Origin: CAUZEO01 sp963578625
Lineage (GTDB): Bacteria; Verrucomicrobiota; Kiritimatiellia; SLOV01
DNA length: 15,169 nt
Direction of reading: 5' to 3'
NCBI GenBank assembly: GCA_963578625.1
Contig: CAUZEO010000091.1
Location: forward strand, 1 to 15,169
Shown: piece after piece, positions 7,696-14,655 of the stretch
How positions within the stretch are numbered: position 1 is the first letter of the stretch
How the letters are laid out: every line of letters begins with the position of its first letter
Translations under genes and position numbers: made by a program
Notes under the pieces: generated by a model
Database searches by the model: none
Seen by the model: the letters and a program-made list of their open reading frames with translations, nothing else
What the model was told of the DNA's origin: nothing

Positions 7696-8967
7696 TCAAT
7701 CGCCGCCCAGTTCCGATGGCGCGCCTTTCCAACGGAAAAGTTGCTCCCCGGCCCGGGGCACGAACAGCACTCCCGCGGATTCCCGGTCCTGAAAATCTTC
7801 AATGTTTATATCGGCGGGATTCCGATAGCCCAGATTGATCCGTTTGCACATGTCCGGCGGAATTGCGGTGGCGAGCTCGACCTCGATCCGCGGCTTCTCG
7901 ACTCCATCCTCGAAGCTGCCGATCCCTTTCACATGGGTCGAATGAGCGATGACCCCCCATGGATGATGCTTGAAGGAATCCCATTGCTTTAGAAAGTAGT
8001 CGCGCACGTGGTACCCGATTTCCTGCATGGTGCGGCCATGGGTGTGCGAAACATCTTTGATGTGGGGTGCGTAGATAATGAGCCGGCCGCCGTCTTCAAC
8101 TACCGGTTCAAGTTTGTACATGCCTTTTCCACCGACCCAGATGTCATCGTACATTGCCGGCATGCGGGAGAGGACGGTGTGATACGAGCGTTCTTTCCAC
8201 TCGATGTGGATCTCGCGGGAAAGATCCGCCGCCGCGGACCATGCTTCTTCGGGTGTGCCGGCATAGAGGCCGGCAAGTCCGCCGTCCCGCACAACCATGC
8301 AGAGCGCGTGGCGTTCCAGGGGGAGCAGTGCTGCCGCGCGGTCGACGACATGGCGGACCGGCGTCCACTTCTTTCCGATAATCTTCGGATTTGTGATGAC
8401 CGCGGCCAGCCAGTGAAAGAAATGCAGAACTTCCGGTCCCGAGATACCCGGAAAGATGTACTTATTTCCTCCGGAAAAACCGATGACTTCGTGGGGAAAA
8501 ACCGGGCCGACGATGACGAGATGATCATACTCCCTAACTACGCGGTTGACTTTTACCGGAATGGAAAGGGAGAACAGCCCGTCCGTAAGTTCGTCGATGT
8601 CCGCCTCGGAGAATGTGCCAACCGTGGTGAGATGTTCGGGGTTGTCCCAGTGATGGTTCTCGAAATTGGCCTTGGGAAACAGAGCATTGCGTTCTTCACT
8701 TGTTATCCCAACCCGGTGGTTAATTTCTTCGTCCGACATGGGTGGATGTGTCCCGAGCGCAATCATGAAATCCACACGGTTCACTCGCGATTGAACCGCC
8801 TCGTAAATCAGTCGAAACATCTGGTCCATGGGGCAGGACCGGGTGCTATCGGGGATCACGAAGAGAATGCGCCGGCCGTCCATTGGGATGGCCGCCAGGG
8901 CATCCCCGCAGATGCTCCGAACCTCCTCCTCCGAGAGAAGGCGGTCAGTATGTCCGGATCCGTTCAT
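7696..8967 (-). CDS. LarA-family racemase/epimerase (nickel-pincer nucleotide enzyme)
   Basis: The protein has 423 residues, close to the usual LarA length. The family landmarks are present: PDSTR with D40 and R43; GTHPPM with H74; PHEVIGFSGGNKYIFPGISG with H159 and K169; and HFFHW with H185. The H159-K169-H185 spacing (10 and 16) equals that of the His-Lys-His set that binds and reacts with the nickel-pincer cofactor in Lactobacillus lactate racemase. LarA homologues are known to racemise or epimerise various alpha-hydroxy acids, including malate and gluconate at C2, so lactate should not be assumed. Among sugar enzymes, an aldonate epimerase is the better guess (inference). The cofactor makers LarB, LarC and LarE are not in the window. 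It is probably first in an operon with the transketolase-like gene and divergent from the SDR operon. The Shine-Dalgarno is weak. Confidence 0.88.
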   Translation of the reverse strand: MNGSGHTDRLLSEEEVRSICGDALAAIPMDGRRILFVIPDSTRSCPMDQMFRLIYEAVQSRVNRVDFMIALGTHPPMSDEEINHRVGITSEERNALFPKANFENHHWDNPEHLTTVGTFSEADIDELTDGLFSLSIPVKVNRVVREYDHLVIVGPVFPHEVIGFSGGNKYIFPGISGPEVLHFFHWLAAVITNPKIIGKKWTPVRHVVDRAAALLPLERHALCMVVRDGGLAGLYAGTPEEAWSAAADLSREIHIEWKERSYHTVLSRMPAMYDDIWVGGKGMYKLEPVVEDGGRLIIYAPHIKDVSHTHGRTMQEIGYHVRDYFLKQWDSFKHHPWGVIAHSTHVKGIGSFEDGVEKPRIEVELATAIPPDMCKRINLGYRNPADINIEDFQDRESAGVLFVPRAGEQLFRWKGAPSELGGD

Positions 8968-9082
8968 TATCAGTTCCGCTAGGTTGGGCTCTCCAGGTGG
9001 GACAGTGCAAGAGCAGAACCAGTCGATCCCCGGTCCTTTGCAGGCTGCCCAGCCCCTAAACCACCAGAACTTCCAAAAGATC

Positions 9083-9101
9083 CCCGGCCCTAGGGGCCGG
9101 G
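9083..9101. repeat. Strong GC hairpin CCCGGCCC-TAG-GGGCCGGG
   Basis: CCCGGCCC (9083-9090) and GGGCCGGG (9094-9101) are perfectly complementary with a TAG loop. It lies inside the inverted-repeat element. Such an 8-bp all-GC stem would be very stable in RNA or as a cruciform in DNA, in the style of REP sequences. Confidence 0.6.
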
Positions 9102-9170
9102 AGTCTCAGGCGGCGCAGCCCCTGAAGAAACCGATCAGCAATCAAATCGAGCCCGCAAGGGGCGACGAAT

Positions 9171-9189
9171 AGAGCGTAACGTTCGCTCT
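9171..9189. repeat. Inverted repeat AGAGCG...CGCTCT
   Basis: AGAGCG (9171-9176) pairs with CGCTCT (9184-9189) around TAACGTT, which itself contains the palindrome AACGTT. It lies inside the inverted-repeat element. It could be a hairpin or a dyad for a DNA-binding protein. Confidence 0.4.
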
Positions 9190-9212
9190 TTAGGGCGCGA
9201 CTGCTTTGCAAC

Positions 9213-9242
9213 GTCAACTAATAAAAGGTCAACTAATAAAAG
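9213..9242. repeat. Perfect tandem duplication of a 15-mer
   Basis: GTCAACTAATAAAAG occurs twice head to tail (9213-9227 and 9228-9242) with no mismatch. The unit is AT-rich in a GC-rich setting. Identity of the copies suggests a recent slippage or a maintained site. Confidence 0.8.
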
Positions 9243-9262
9243 GCCTGTCCCTAAAAAGTCTA

Positions 9263-9307
9263 AAAAGCGAGCTGATCACTCTCTCAGGGGTCTGGGTTTT
9301 CGCTTTT
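9263..9307. repeat. Inverted repeat AAAAGCGA...TCGCTTTT, terminator-like
   Basis: AAAAGCGA (9263-9270) and TCGCTTTT (9300-9307) are perfectly complementary around a 29-nt loop that has its own CTGA/TCAG pairing. Read leftward, the second arm runs into TTTTTAGACTTTTTAG, a T-rich tract. It could therefore stop leftward transcription between the two operons. Confidence 0.35.
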
Positions 9308-9435
9308 CTTTAGTTTAGGGGCTATGCAGCCTAATGATCCCACCCGCAAGGGATGGGGATTCCGAAGATATTGATATTGACGCCGGGCTTGGTTGTTTGA
9401 GAGCAGTGGGGCGCAAGAAAGGGGCTTCCTGCTTT

Positions 9436-10260
9436 ATGTCGATTAGATCTGCGTTTGATATTTCTGGGAAAATTGCGTTGGTAACCGGGGCAACCGGCTC
9501 TCTTGGCGGTGAGATGGCAGTCATGTTGGCGGCGGAGGGCGCCCAAGTGGCGGTTGTCAGCAGATCCGCGGAGAGGGCGGAGGCTGCCGCAGCCCGTATT
9601 CGGGACGCAGGCGGCCAGGCGGAACCGTTCGCGGGGGACGTGCAGAACCGGGACGATGTGGAACGTATTGTACAGGGGGTGAAAGACCGGTGGGGCCGTA
9701 TCGATATCCTCGTCAACGCCGCGGGCGGCAACGAACCCGGCGCCACCGCGGGCCCGGATCGCCGTTTCTTTGACCTTCCGGCGGATGCCCTGGAGAACGT
9801 GATGCGGCTGAATCTCCTCGGCACAATCTTTCCTTGCCAGGTTGCGGGCGAAGTTATGGCTTCACAGGGCGAAGGGTGCATCGTGAATATTTCGTCGATG
9901 GCCGCGGTGCTTCCGCTGACTCGCGTCATCGGCTATTCCGCGACGAAGGCGGGAATCAACAACTTTACCCATTGGCTCGCCGTCCACATGGCGCAGGAAC
10001 ACAGCGTCGACATTCGAGTCAATGCCATCGCCCCGGGATTTTTCGAGACCGAGCAAAACCGCTTTCTTCTCCGAGACAAGGAGACGGGCGAATTGAGCGA
10101 GCGCGGCCAGAAGATCGTGGATCACACCCCAATGGGACGGTTCGGAGACGCGAATGAACTTCTGGGTGCGCTGCTGTGGCTCGCCTCGCCCGCGTCGAAA
10201 TTTGTCACCGGCATCGTGGTGCCCGTGGACGGAGGGTTTTCCGCCTACGCGGGGGTATGA
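9436..10260 (+). CDS. SDR oxidoreductase of the D-mannonate/fructuronate oxidoreductase (YjmF) type
   Basis: The protein has 274 residues from the ATG at 9436, preceded by AAAGGGG. The frame also opens at 9334, but the extra 34 residues lack SDR character. The classical Rossmann SDR layout is complete: TGATGSLG at 17-24 (cofactor), NAAGG at 94-98, N126, S153 or S154, and Y167-x-x-x-K171 of the catalytic set. The C-terminal wording NAIAPGFFETEQNRFLL, HTPMGRFG and VPVDGGFSAYAGV closely matches the SDR group annotated as D-mannonate oxidoreductase (YjmF in Bacillus). That group interconverts an aldonate and its 5-keto sugar acid with NAD(P)H. The exact substrate here is inferred; a general 2-keto or 5-keto aldonate reductase is the alternative. 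It is first gene of the rightward operon. Its TGA overlaps the next ATG (ATGA). Confidence 0.88.
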   Translation: MSIRSAFDISGKIALVTGATGSLGGEMAVMLAAEGAQVAVVSRSAERAEAAAARIRDAGGQAEPFAGDVQNRDDVERIVQGVKDRWGRIDILVNAAGGNEPGATAGPDRRFFDLPADALENVMRLNLLGTIFPCQVAGEVMASQGEGCIVNISSMAAVLPLTRVIGYSATKAGINNFTHWLAVHMAQEHSVDIRVNAIAPGFFETEQNRFLLRDKETGELSERGQKIVDHTPMGRFGDANELLGALLWLASPASKFVTGIVVPVDGGFSAYAGV

Positions 10261-11147
10261 GCATTTATTCCGTAAAAGATCTGACCGACTTGCCGAAGGT
10301 GAACGACACGCTGGTGGCGATCGACTCGGACGGATGCGTGTTTGACAGTATGGGCATTAAACAGCGCGACTGCTTCCATCCCGTGATTATCCGCCACTGG
10401 AAGTTGGAGGCAATCGAGCCGCAGCTCCGGGAAACAGCTGAATTTGTGAATCTTTATTCCAAGTCCCGCGGGCAGAATCGATTTACCGCGCTGCTGCGGG
10501 TATTCGAACTCCTGCCGAAGCGGGCCGACGTAAAGAATACCGGCGTGGTGACGCCGCCCGTGGAGCCGTTGCGCGCTTTCGTGGAATCGGACCAGCCGCT
10601 GACCAATACCGGACTCGAAAAGGAGCTGGAGCTTACCGGAGATCCCGAACTTGAACGTTTGTTGCAATGGAGCCTCGACGTAAACCGCGTCATCGAGGAG
10701 AAGGTCAAGAATGTGCCGCCCTTTCAATGGGTGCGCGAAGCGCTGGAAAAGATCTCCGCAACATCAGACCGCATCGTCTGCTCTCAGACTCCCGAAGACG
10801 CCCTGATCAGGGAGTGGAAGGAAAACGGCATCGAACACTTCGTCAGCGTGATCGCCGGCCAGGAGTTGGGCACCAAGGCGGAGCACATCAAGCTGGCTTC
10901 CAAAGGAAAATATGACGGTCTTCATGTCCTGATGATCGGGGATGCTCCGGGAGATTTCAAAGCCGCGGAGGCCAACGATGCCCTGTTCTTTCCTGTCGTT
11001 CCCGGCAACGAAGAAACTTCGTGGAAGCGGCTCGTGGACGAGGCCTACGACAGGTTTCTCAGCGGAGAATACGCGGGAGCCTACCAGGACGACCTGCTGA
11101 GTGAGTTCGATGAATCGCTTCCCGACGATCCATCCTGGGATCAGTAA
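10257..11147 (+). CDS. HAD-superfamily hydrolase
   Basis: The protein has 296 residues from an ATG overlapping the SDR stop, so it is translationally coupled. HAD motifs are in order: motif I IDSDGCVFD with nucleophile D23 and acid D25; motif II CSQT with S176; motif III K207 in GTKAEH; motif IV GDAPGD with D229 and D233. A helical insertion between motif I and motif II (about 35-165) is a C1-type cap, longer than in most small phosphatases, and would set substrate choice. The likely reaction is hydrolysis of a sugar phosphate; phosphomutase or another HAD chemistry cannot be excluded. The Asp at D25 favours phosphatase over dehalogenase. It sits between an oxidoreductase and a sugar kinase, so it may remove dead-end or toxic phosphorylated intermediates (inference). 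Confidence 0.85.
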   Translation: MSIYSVKDLTDLPKVNDTLVAIDSDGCVFDSMGIKQRDCFHPVIIRHWKLEAIEPQLRETAEFVNLYSKSRGQNRFTALLRVFELLPKRADVKNTGVVTPPVEPLRAFVESDQPLTNTGLEKELELTGDPELERLLQWSLDVNRVIEEKVKNVPPFQWVREALEKISATSDRIVCSQTPEDALIREWKENGIEHFVSVIAGQELGTKAEHIKLASKGKYDGLHVLMIGDAPGDFKAAEANDALFFPVVPGNEETSWKRLVDEAYDRFLSGEYAGAYQDDLLSEFDESLPDDPSWDQ

Positions 11148-11151
11148 GGAG
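11146..11151 (+). promoter_or_regulatory. Ribosome binding site of araB
   Basis: AAGGAG lies 11 nt before the ATG at 11163 and overlaps the TAA stop of the HAD gene. It is the best Shine-Dalgarno in the operon and fixes this start. It implies strong independent initiation on a shared mRNA. Confidence 0.75.
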
Positions 11152-11162
11152 CGATTCAGAAT

Positions 11163-12842
11163 ATGAGTCGCCGATTCGCACTGGGAATTGATTTCGGAAC
11201 CAACTCGGTTCGCGCTTTGATCGCCGACACCGGCAGCGGGGAAGAGGTTGCCACGTGCGTGTGGGGGTATCGCCACGGAGATGAGGGGATCATTCAGGAT
11301 GACGGTGATCCTGAACTGGCCCGGCAGCATCCTCGTGACTACACACTGGGCCTGGTAGAAGCCGTTGGCGGCGCTCTCCGCGAAGCGGCGGAAACCGAAG
11401 GGTTCTCGCCGGACCGGATCGTCGGCATCGGCGTCGACGCCACCGGCAGCACGCCGATTCCTGTCGACAGCCACGGCGAGCCGCTCGCGTTTCAACCGGA
11501 GTTCGAGTCATGCCCGGACGCGATGGCTTGGCTTTGGAAAGACCACACGGCTCACCAGGAGGCGTTGGAAATTACAAACCACGCAGCGGAGCATCGGCCT
11601 GCGTATCTTGCGAAATGCGGGGGGACGTACTCACCGGAATGGTTCTGGGCAAAGATCCTGCACTGCCGGAGAAACTCGCCCGCGGTCTTCGATGCGTCGC
11701 ACACCTGGGTCGAATTGACGGACTTCATTCCCGCATTGCTTACGGGCAACACGCATCCCGAACGGGTCCCGCGCTCTCAATGCACGGCGGGTCACAAGGG
11801 AATGTTTCACACAACCTGGGGCGGTTATCCGGATGCGAAATTTCTGCGGACCCTGGACGAGGGGCTTGCCCGCGTACGGTCGAGCTTGCCCGCCGGCACA
11901 ATTACTATAGGTGACCGTGCAGGAAAATTGAGCGAGCCGTGGGCGGGGAAGATGGGTGTACCCGCGGGCACTCCCGTCGCAGGTGGCGCACTTGATGCGC
12001 ACCTCGGAGCGGTAGGCGCCGGCGTCAAACCGGGAACGCTCGTGAAGATCATGGGTACATCGGGGTGTGATATAGGTGTTGCCCCTCTGTCGGCGGAGTT
12101 GCCCGATGTACCGGGGCTCTGCGGCATCGTTCCGGAATCCGTGTTGCCCGGCTGCTACGGTCTGGAAGCGGGGCAGGCCGCTTTCGGCGATATCTATAAC
12201 TGGTTTGTTCAACGAATTCAGCCCGGCGGCGCGGAAGCCGGTTCGCACGCAGCCCTGACCAGGGATGCCGAAAAACTTCGTCCGGGCGAAAGCGGATTGC
12301 TCGCGCTGGATTGGCACAATGGGAATCGCACCGTTCTGATCGATCCGCGACTGACCGGCGCGGTCATTGGTCTTACCCTGCGTACGTCCCCCGCCGACTT
12401 ATACCGGTCATGGATCGAAGCGACCGCCTTCGGGTCGCGCGCTATCATCGACCGGTTTGAAGAGTATGGCGTCCCGATCAAGCGTGTCGTGAATGCCGGC
12501 GGCATTTCCGCCAAGAACCAGTTGGTGATGCAGATTTTTGCGGATGTCCTGAATCGGCCGCTCGAGGTGTCCCGCAGCACGCAAACCTGTGCGCTGGGCG
12601 CGGCGATGTCCGGCGCAGTGGTCGGCGGCGCGCACGCCACCTTTGCCGATGCGACCTCGGCCATGACCGGGATGCTGGAGTACGTATATCACCCGATCCC
12701 CGAAAACGTTGCGGTGTACGAACGCCTGTACCGCCTCTACAAACGGCTGCACGACTTATTCGGCGCGACCGGCTACGCAGAAAACCAGTTCGATGTAATG
12801 AAGGAACTGCTGGATCTTCGGGATCGCGCTAAAATAGCGTAG
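11163..12842 (+). CDS. araB: Ribulokinase (AraB type, FGGY family)
   Basis: The protein has 559 residues, the usual size of AraB. FGGY kinase landmarks: GIDFGTNSVR (8-17), the phosphate-binding entry; GIGVDATGST (88-97); WLWKDHTA (123-130); GGTYSPEWFWAKI (153-165); QCTAGHKGM (206-214); GGALDAHLGAVGAG (274-287) with the catalytic-base Asp D278; MGTSGCD (297-303); and NAGGISAKNQ (444-453). AraB uses ATP to phosphorylate L-ribulose, and characterised enzymes also accept other 2-ketopentoses. No AraA or AraD is in the window, so a classical arabinose operon is not shown, and the substrate may be another ketose. It is third gene of the SDR-HAD-kinase operon, 15 nt after the HAD stop. It ends 8 nt from the convergent ThuA-like gene. 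Confidence 0.92.
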   Translation: MSRRFALGIDFGTNSVRALIADTGSGEEVATCVWGYRHGDEGIIQDDGDPELARQHPRDYTLGLVEAVGGALREAAETEGFSPDRIVGIGVDATGSTPIPVDSHGEPLAFQPEFESCPDAMAWLWKDHTAHQEALEITNHAAEHRPAYLAKCGGTYSPEWFWAKILHCRRNSPAVFDASHTWVELTDFIPALLTGNTHPERVPRSQCTAGHKGMFHTTWGGYPDAKFLRTLDEGLARVRSSLPAGTITIGDRAGKLSEPWAGKMGVPAGTPVAGGALDAHLGAVGAGVKPGTLVKIMGTSGCDIGVAPLSAELPDVPGLCGIVPESVLPGCYGLEAGQAAFGDIYNWFVQRIQPGGAEAGSHAALTRDAEKLRPGESGLLALDWHNGNRTVLIDPRLTGAVIGLTLRTSPADLYRSWIEATAFGSRAIIDRFEEYGVPIKRVVNAGGISAKNQLVMQIFADVLNRPLEVSRSTQTCALGAAMSGAVVGGAHATFADATSAMTGMLEYVYHPIPENVAVYERLYRLYKRLHDLFGATGYAENQFDVMKELLDLRDRAKIA

Positions 12843-12846
12843 CGCG
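12825..12846. terminator. Possible bidirectional terminator hairpin between araB and the ThuA-like gene
   Basis: CGCGCTA (12825-12831) pairs perfectly with TAGCGCG (12840-12846), spanning the araB stop. A smaller alternative, CGCTA-AAA-TAGCG, competes with it. It stands where two convergent transcripts meet. There is no strong T-tract, so confidence is low. Confidence 0.4.
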
Positions 12847-12850
12847 GATT

Positions 12851-13537
12851 TCAGGAATCCCGGCAGGCCCAGAGCATTCCGCGCTGCACGATTTCCAGGG
12901 CCTCGGAGACATCGAAGTCCTTGTATGTATGGCCCCAGCCCGCTACGAACACCGTTCCTTTTCCATAGGGTCGTGTCCACGCGTAGGGCATGACGGTTCC
13001 CGCTGCATACTGTTCGGTTTCACCGTGCTCGCCGGTAAACGTAGTCGAACATAGTACGTGGTTCCCCGGATCGACGTGCAGATAGTACTGCTCCGTGCCT
13101 TTCAGGGTGAACGTTTCGATGCCTTCCGTGATGGGATGCCCGGCGTCAGCGATCTCCACCGTGTAGGACGGGATGCACCCGCCGGGATGCGATACCCATT
13201 GCCCGCCCGTCAACCACTGGTATCCGGTATCGTTACGAAAGGAGTCGATGATGCCGCCGTGCCAGCCGGCGAATCCGGTACCGGCGCGAACCGCGTCGCA
13301 GAGCCCGGCGGACTGTTTGGCGGTGATTTCCGACATTGTCACGCACTGGATGATCAGGTCCGCCTCCGCCAGTGCACCGCTATCGAGGTAAACGTCCAGC
13401 GATTCGGTTTTTTCCACTTCGAATCCGATACCGGAGAGCCAGCCGGCGAATACCTCGGTCGACTCCCTGGGGGTGTGCCCATCCCAGCCCCCGAATATCA
13501 TGAGGGCTCTTTTCCCGTCTGGCGTACTCAGCTTCAT
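12851..13537 (-). CDS. ThuA-like domain protein (trehalose-utilisation family)
   Basis: The protein has 228 residues, a complete single ThuA-like domain with a class-I glutamine-amidotransferase-like fold. Visible marks are ALMIFGGWDGHTP (11-23), ADLIIQC (59-65), the family motif GFAGWHGG (88-95), QWVSHPGG (113-120), and the closing VFVAGWGHTYKDF (196-208). There is no signal peptide, so it is cytoplasmic. ThuA of rhizobia belongs to trehalose/sucrose utilisation with a 3-keto-sugar dehydrogenase, and relatives occur widely in PVC glycoside-utilisation loci. The precise reaction here is unknown. It starts 19 nt after the TIM-barrel gene and is surely its operon partner. Its own Shine-Dalgarno is poor. 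Confidence 0.82.
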   Translation of the reverse strand: MKLSTPDGKRALMIFGGWDGHTPRESTEVFAGWLSGIGFEVEKTESLDVYLDSGALAEADLIIQCVTMSEITAKQSAGLCDAVRAGTGFAGWHGGIIDSFRNDTGYQWLTGGQWVSHPGGCIPSYTVEIADAGHPITEGIETFTLKGTEQYYLHVDPGNHVLCSTTFTGEHGETEQYAAGTVMPYAWTRPYGKGTVFVAGWGHTYKDFDVSEALEIVQRGMLWACRDS

Positions 13538-13556
13538 TTATTCCCGAAGATTTCGA

Positions 13557-14552
13557 TCAGTCATCGGAGAATGCGCCGTCGAACGAGATCTTGCTTGAGG
13601 GGAAGTCCACCTGCTTCACGAAGGCGCACGCCTCCATTGCCCCGTGTTCGCGGTCCATTCCCGAATCCTCCCACTCCACGGAAAGCGGGCCGGAGTAGGC
13701 AATGTCGTTCAGCGCGCGAATAATTTCGCCGAATTCAATCTTCCCGTGCCCGAGCGAACGAAAGTCCCAGTAGCGGCGGTGGTCACCAAACTCCGTATGT
13801 CCGCCGAACACGCCCGCCTCGGTCGGCGTCGAAGACCAGCCCACGTCTTTCATGTGAACGTGAAAGATGCGATCGCTGAATTTTCGAATAAATTTCACGT
13901 AGTCGACGCCCTGGTAACCGAGGTGGCTTGGGTCGTAGTTGAATCCGAAACAGGGATGTCCGTTCAGCGCCTCGATCGCGCGCTCCGAGCTTGCGACATC
14001 GAATGCGATTTCACTGGGATGAACTTCGAGCGCAAACTTTACGCCCGCTTTTTGATAAGCATCGAGGATCGGTATCCACCGCGCAGCCAGGTCCGCAAAT
14101 CCGGCGTCTATCATTTGGGGCGTAACCGGCGGGAACGAATAGAGAAGGTGCCAGATGGAGCTGCCGGTAAATCCATTGACCACCTTCACGCCCAATCTTG
14201 CGGCTGCCTCGCCGGTCCGGATTATTTCTTCGGCAGCCCGCTGCCGGACTCCTTCCGGATCGCCGTCCCCCCAGACATAGTCCGGAAGGATTGCCTGGTG
14301 GCGTTCGTCAATCAGGTCGCACACTGCCTGCCCCACCAGGTGAGTGGAAATGGAGAAGAGTTGGAGTCCGTGCGATGCAAGCAGCTCTCGCTTTGCTTTG
14401 CAGTAGGCGGCATCGGCCTTTGCCACCTCGAAATGGTCTCCCCAGCAGGCGAGTTCCACGCCGTCGTATCCAAAGGATTTCGCTTTTTCGCAGACGGTAT
14501 CCAAGGGGAGGTCGGCCCACTGGCCGGTGAAAAGTGTAACGGGTCTTGCCAT
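13557..14552 (-). CDS. Sugar phosphate isomerase/epimerase (AP-endonuclease-2-like TIM barrel)
   Basis: The protein has 331 residues. The xylose-isomerase-like TIM barrel is recognised by FGYDGVELACW (27-37), ALEVHPSE with E176 and H178, FNYDPSHL with D207 and H210, FHVHMKD with H231 and H233, and LSVEWED with E293. These are the expected metal-binding Glu/Asp/His positions. No signal peptide is present. Members of this family act as isomerases, epimerases, inosose dehydratases or 3-keto-glycoside lyases, so the name covers several chemistries. With a ThuA-like partner, keto-sugar processing is a reasonable inference. AAGGAG stands 7 nt before the ATG. It is first of a two-gene operon, divergent from frmA. 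Confidence 0.87.
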   Translation of the reverse strand: MARPVTLFTGQWADLPLDTVCEKAKSFGYDGVELACWGDHFEVAKADAAYCKAKRELLASHGLQLFSISTHLVGQAVCDLIDERHQAILPDYVWGDGDPEGVRQRAAEEIIRTGEAAARLGVKVVNGFTGSSIWHLLYSFPPVTPQMIDAGFADLAARWIPILDAYQKAGVKFALEVHPSEIAFDVASSERAIEALNGHPCFGFNYDPSHLGYQGVDYVKFIRKFSDRIFHVHMKDVGWSSTPTEAGVFGGHTEFGDHRRYWDFRSLGHGKIEFGEIIRALNDIAYSGPLSVEWEDSGMDREHGAMEACAFVKQVDFPSSKISFDGAFSDD

Positions 14553-14609
14553 GAAATAACTCCTTGCTGTAGCTGCCGATTCCTAGGCCCGAGTGTTCTC
14601 CCAAGGGGG

Positions 14610-14633
14610 CTGCTTTTGCAAGGCCAAAAGCAG
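14610..14633. repeat. Perfect 9-bp inverted repeat CTGCTTTTG...CAAAAGCAG
   Basis: The arms 14610-14618 and 14625-14633 match exactly around CAAGGC. The size and placement suit a dimeric-regulator operator in the divergent promoter region. It could also act as a hairpin in the isomerase leader. Confidence 0.6.
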
Positions 14634-14637
14634 GTGC

Positions 14638-14655
14638 TTGATTTTGCTAAATCAA
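14638..14655. repeat. Perfect 7-bp inverted repeat TTGATTT-TGCT-AAATCAA
   Basis: The arms 14638-14644 and 14649-14655 match exactly around a 4-nt loop. It is AT-rich and coincides with the candidate -35 of frmA. A repressor bound here would block that promoter. Confidence 0.55.

Larger units (their letters stand above)
9042..9332. mobile_element. MITE-like non-coding element or repeat island with inverted ends
   Basis: The left end reads AGGCTGCCCAGCCCCTAAAC from 9042. The right end, read on the minus strand from 9332, is AGGCTGCATAGCCCCTAAAC, identical at 18 of 20 positions. A third related copy, AGGCGGCGCAGCCCCTGAA, is at 9108-9126 in direct orientation. Between the ends are several hairpins and a 15-bp tandem duplication but no credible gene, about 291 bp in all. 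This is the layout of a non-autonomous element or a REP-type cluster. No target-site duplication is visible at the ends, which weakens the transposon reading. Confidence 0.45.
8968..9435. other. Divergent intergenic region between the two sugar operons
   Basis: 468 bp separate the start codons of the LarA-like gene (leftward) and the SDR gene (rightward), so promoters of both operons should lie here. Most of it is taken by the inverted-repeat element at 9042-9332. I could not find a convincing -35/-10 pair on either strand. The SDR gene has AAAGGGG at 9418-9424, 11 nt before its ATG. The short plus-strand frames here lack protein-like character. Confidence 0.6.

Noticed and set aside
8008..8982. 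324-codon open frame on the plus strand
   Set aside because: It is antisense to the LarA-family gene, which has a complete motif set. Long antisense frames are common at this GC content.
9042..9332. Integron attC sites or CRISPR repeats
   Set aside because: The repeats lack attC core sites and regular spacers. There are only three imperfect copies in mixed orientation.
9334..9435. Upstream start for the SDR gene at 9334
   Set aside because: The 34 extra residues have no SDR character and begin inside the repeat element's flank. The ATG at 9436 gives the standard distance to the TGxxxGxG motif.
11163..12842. A complete L-arabinose operon
   Set aside because: The kinase is AraB-like, but no arabinose isomerase, ribulose-phosphate epimerase or AraC-type regulator is present in the window.
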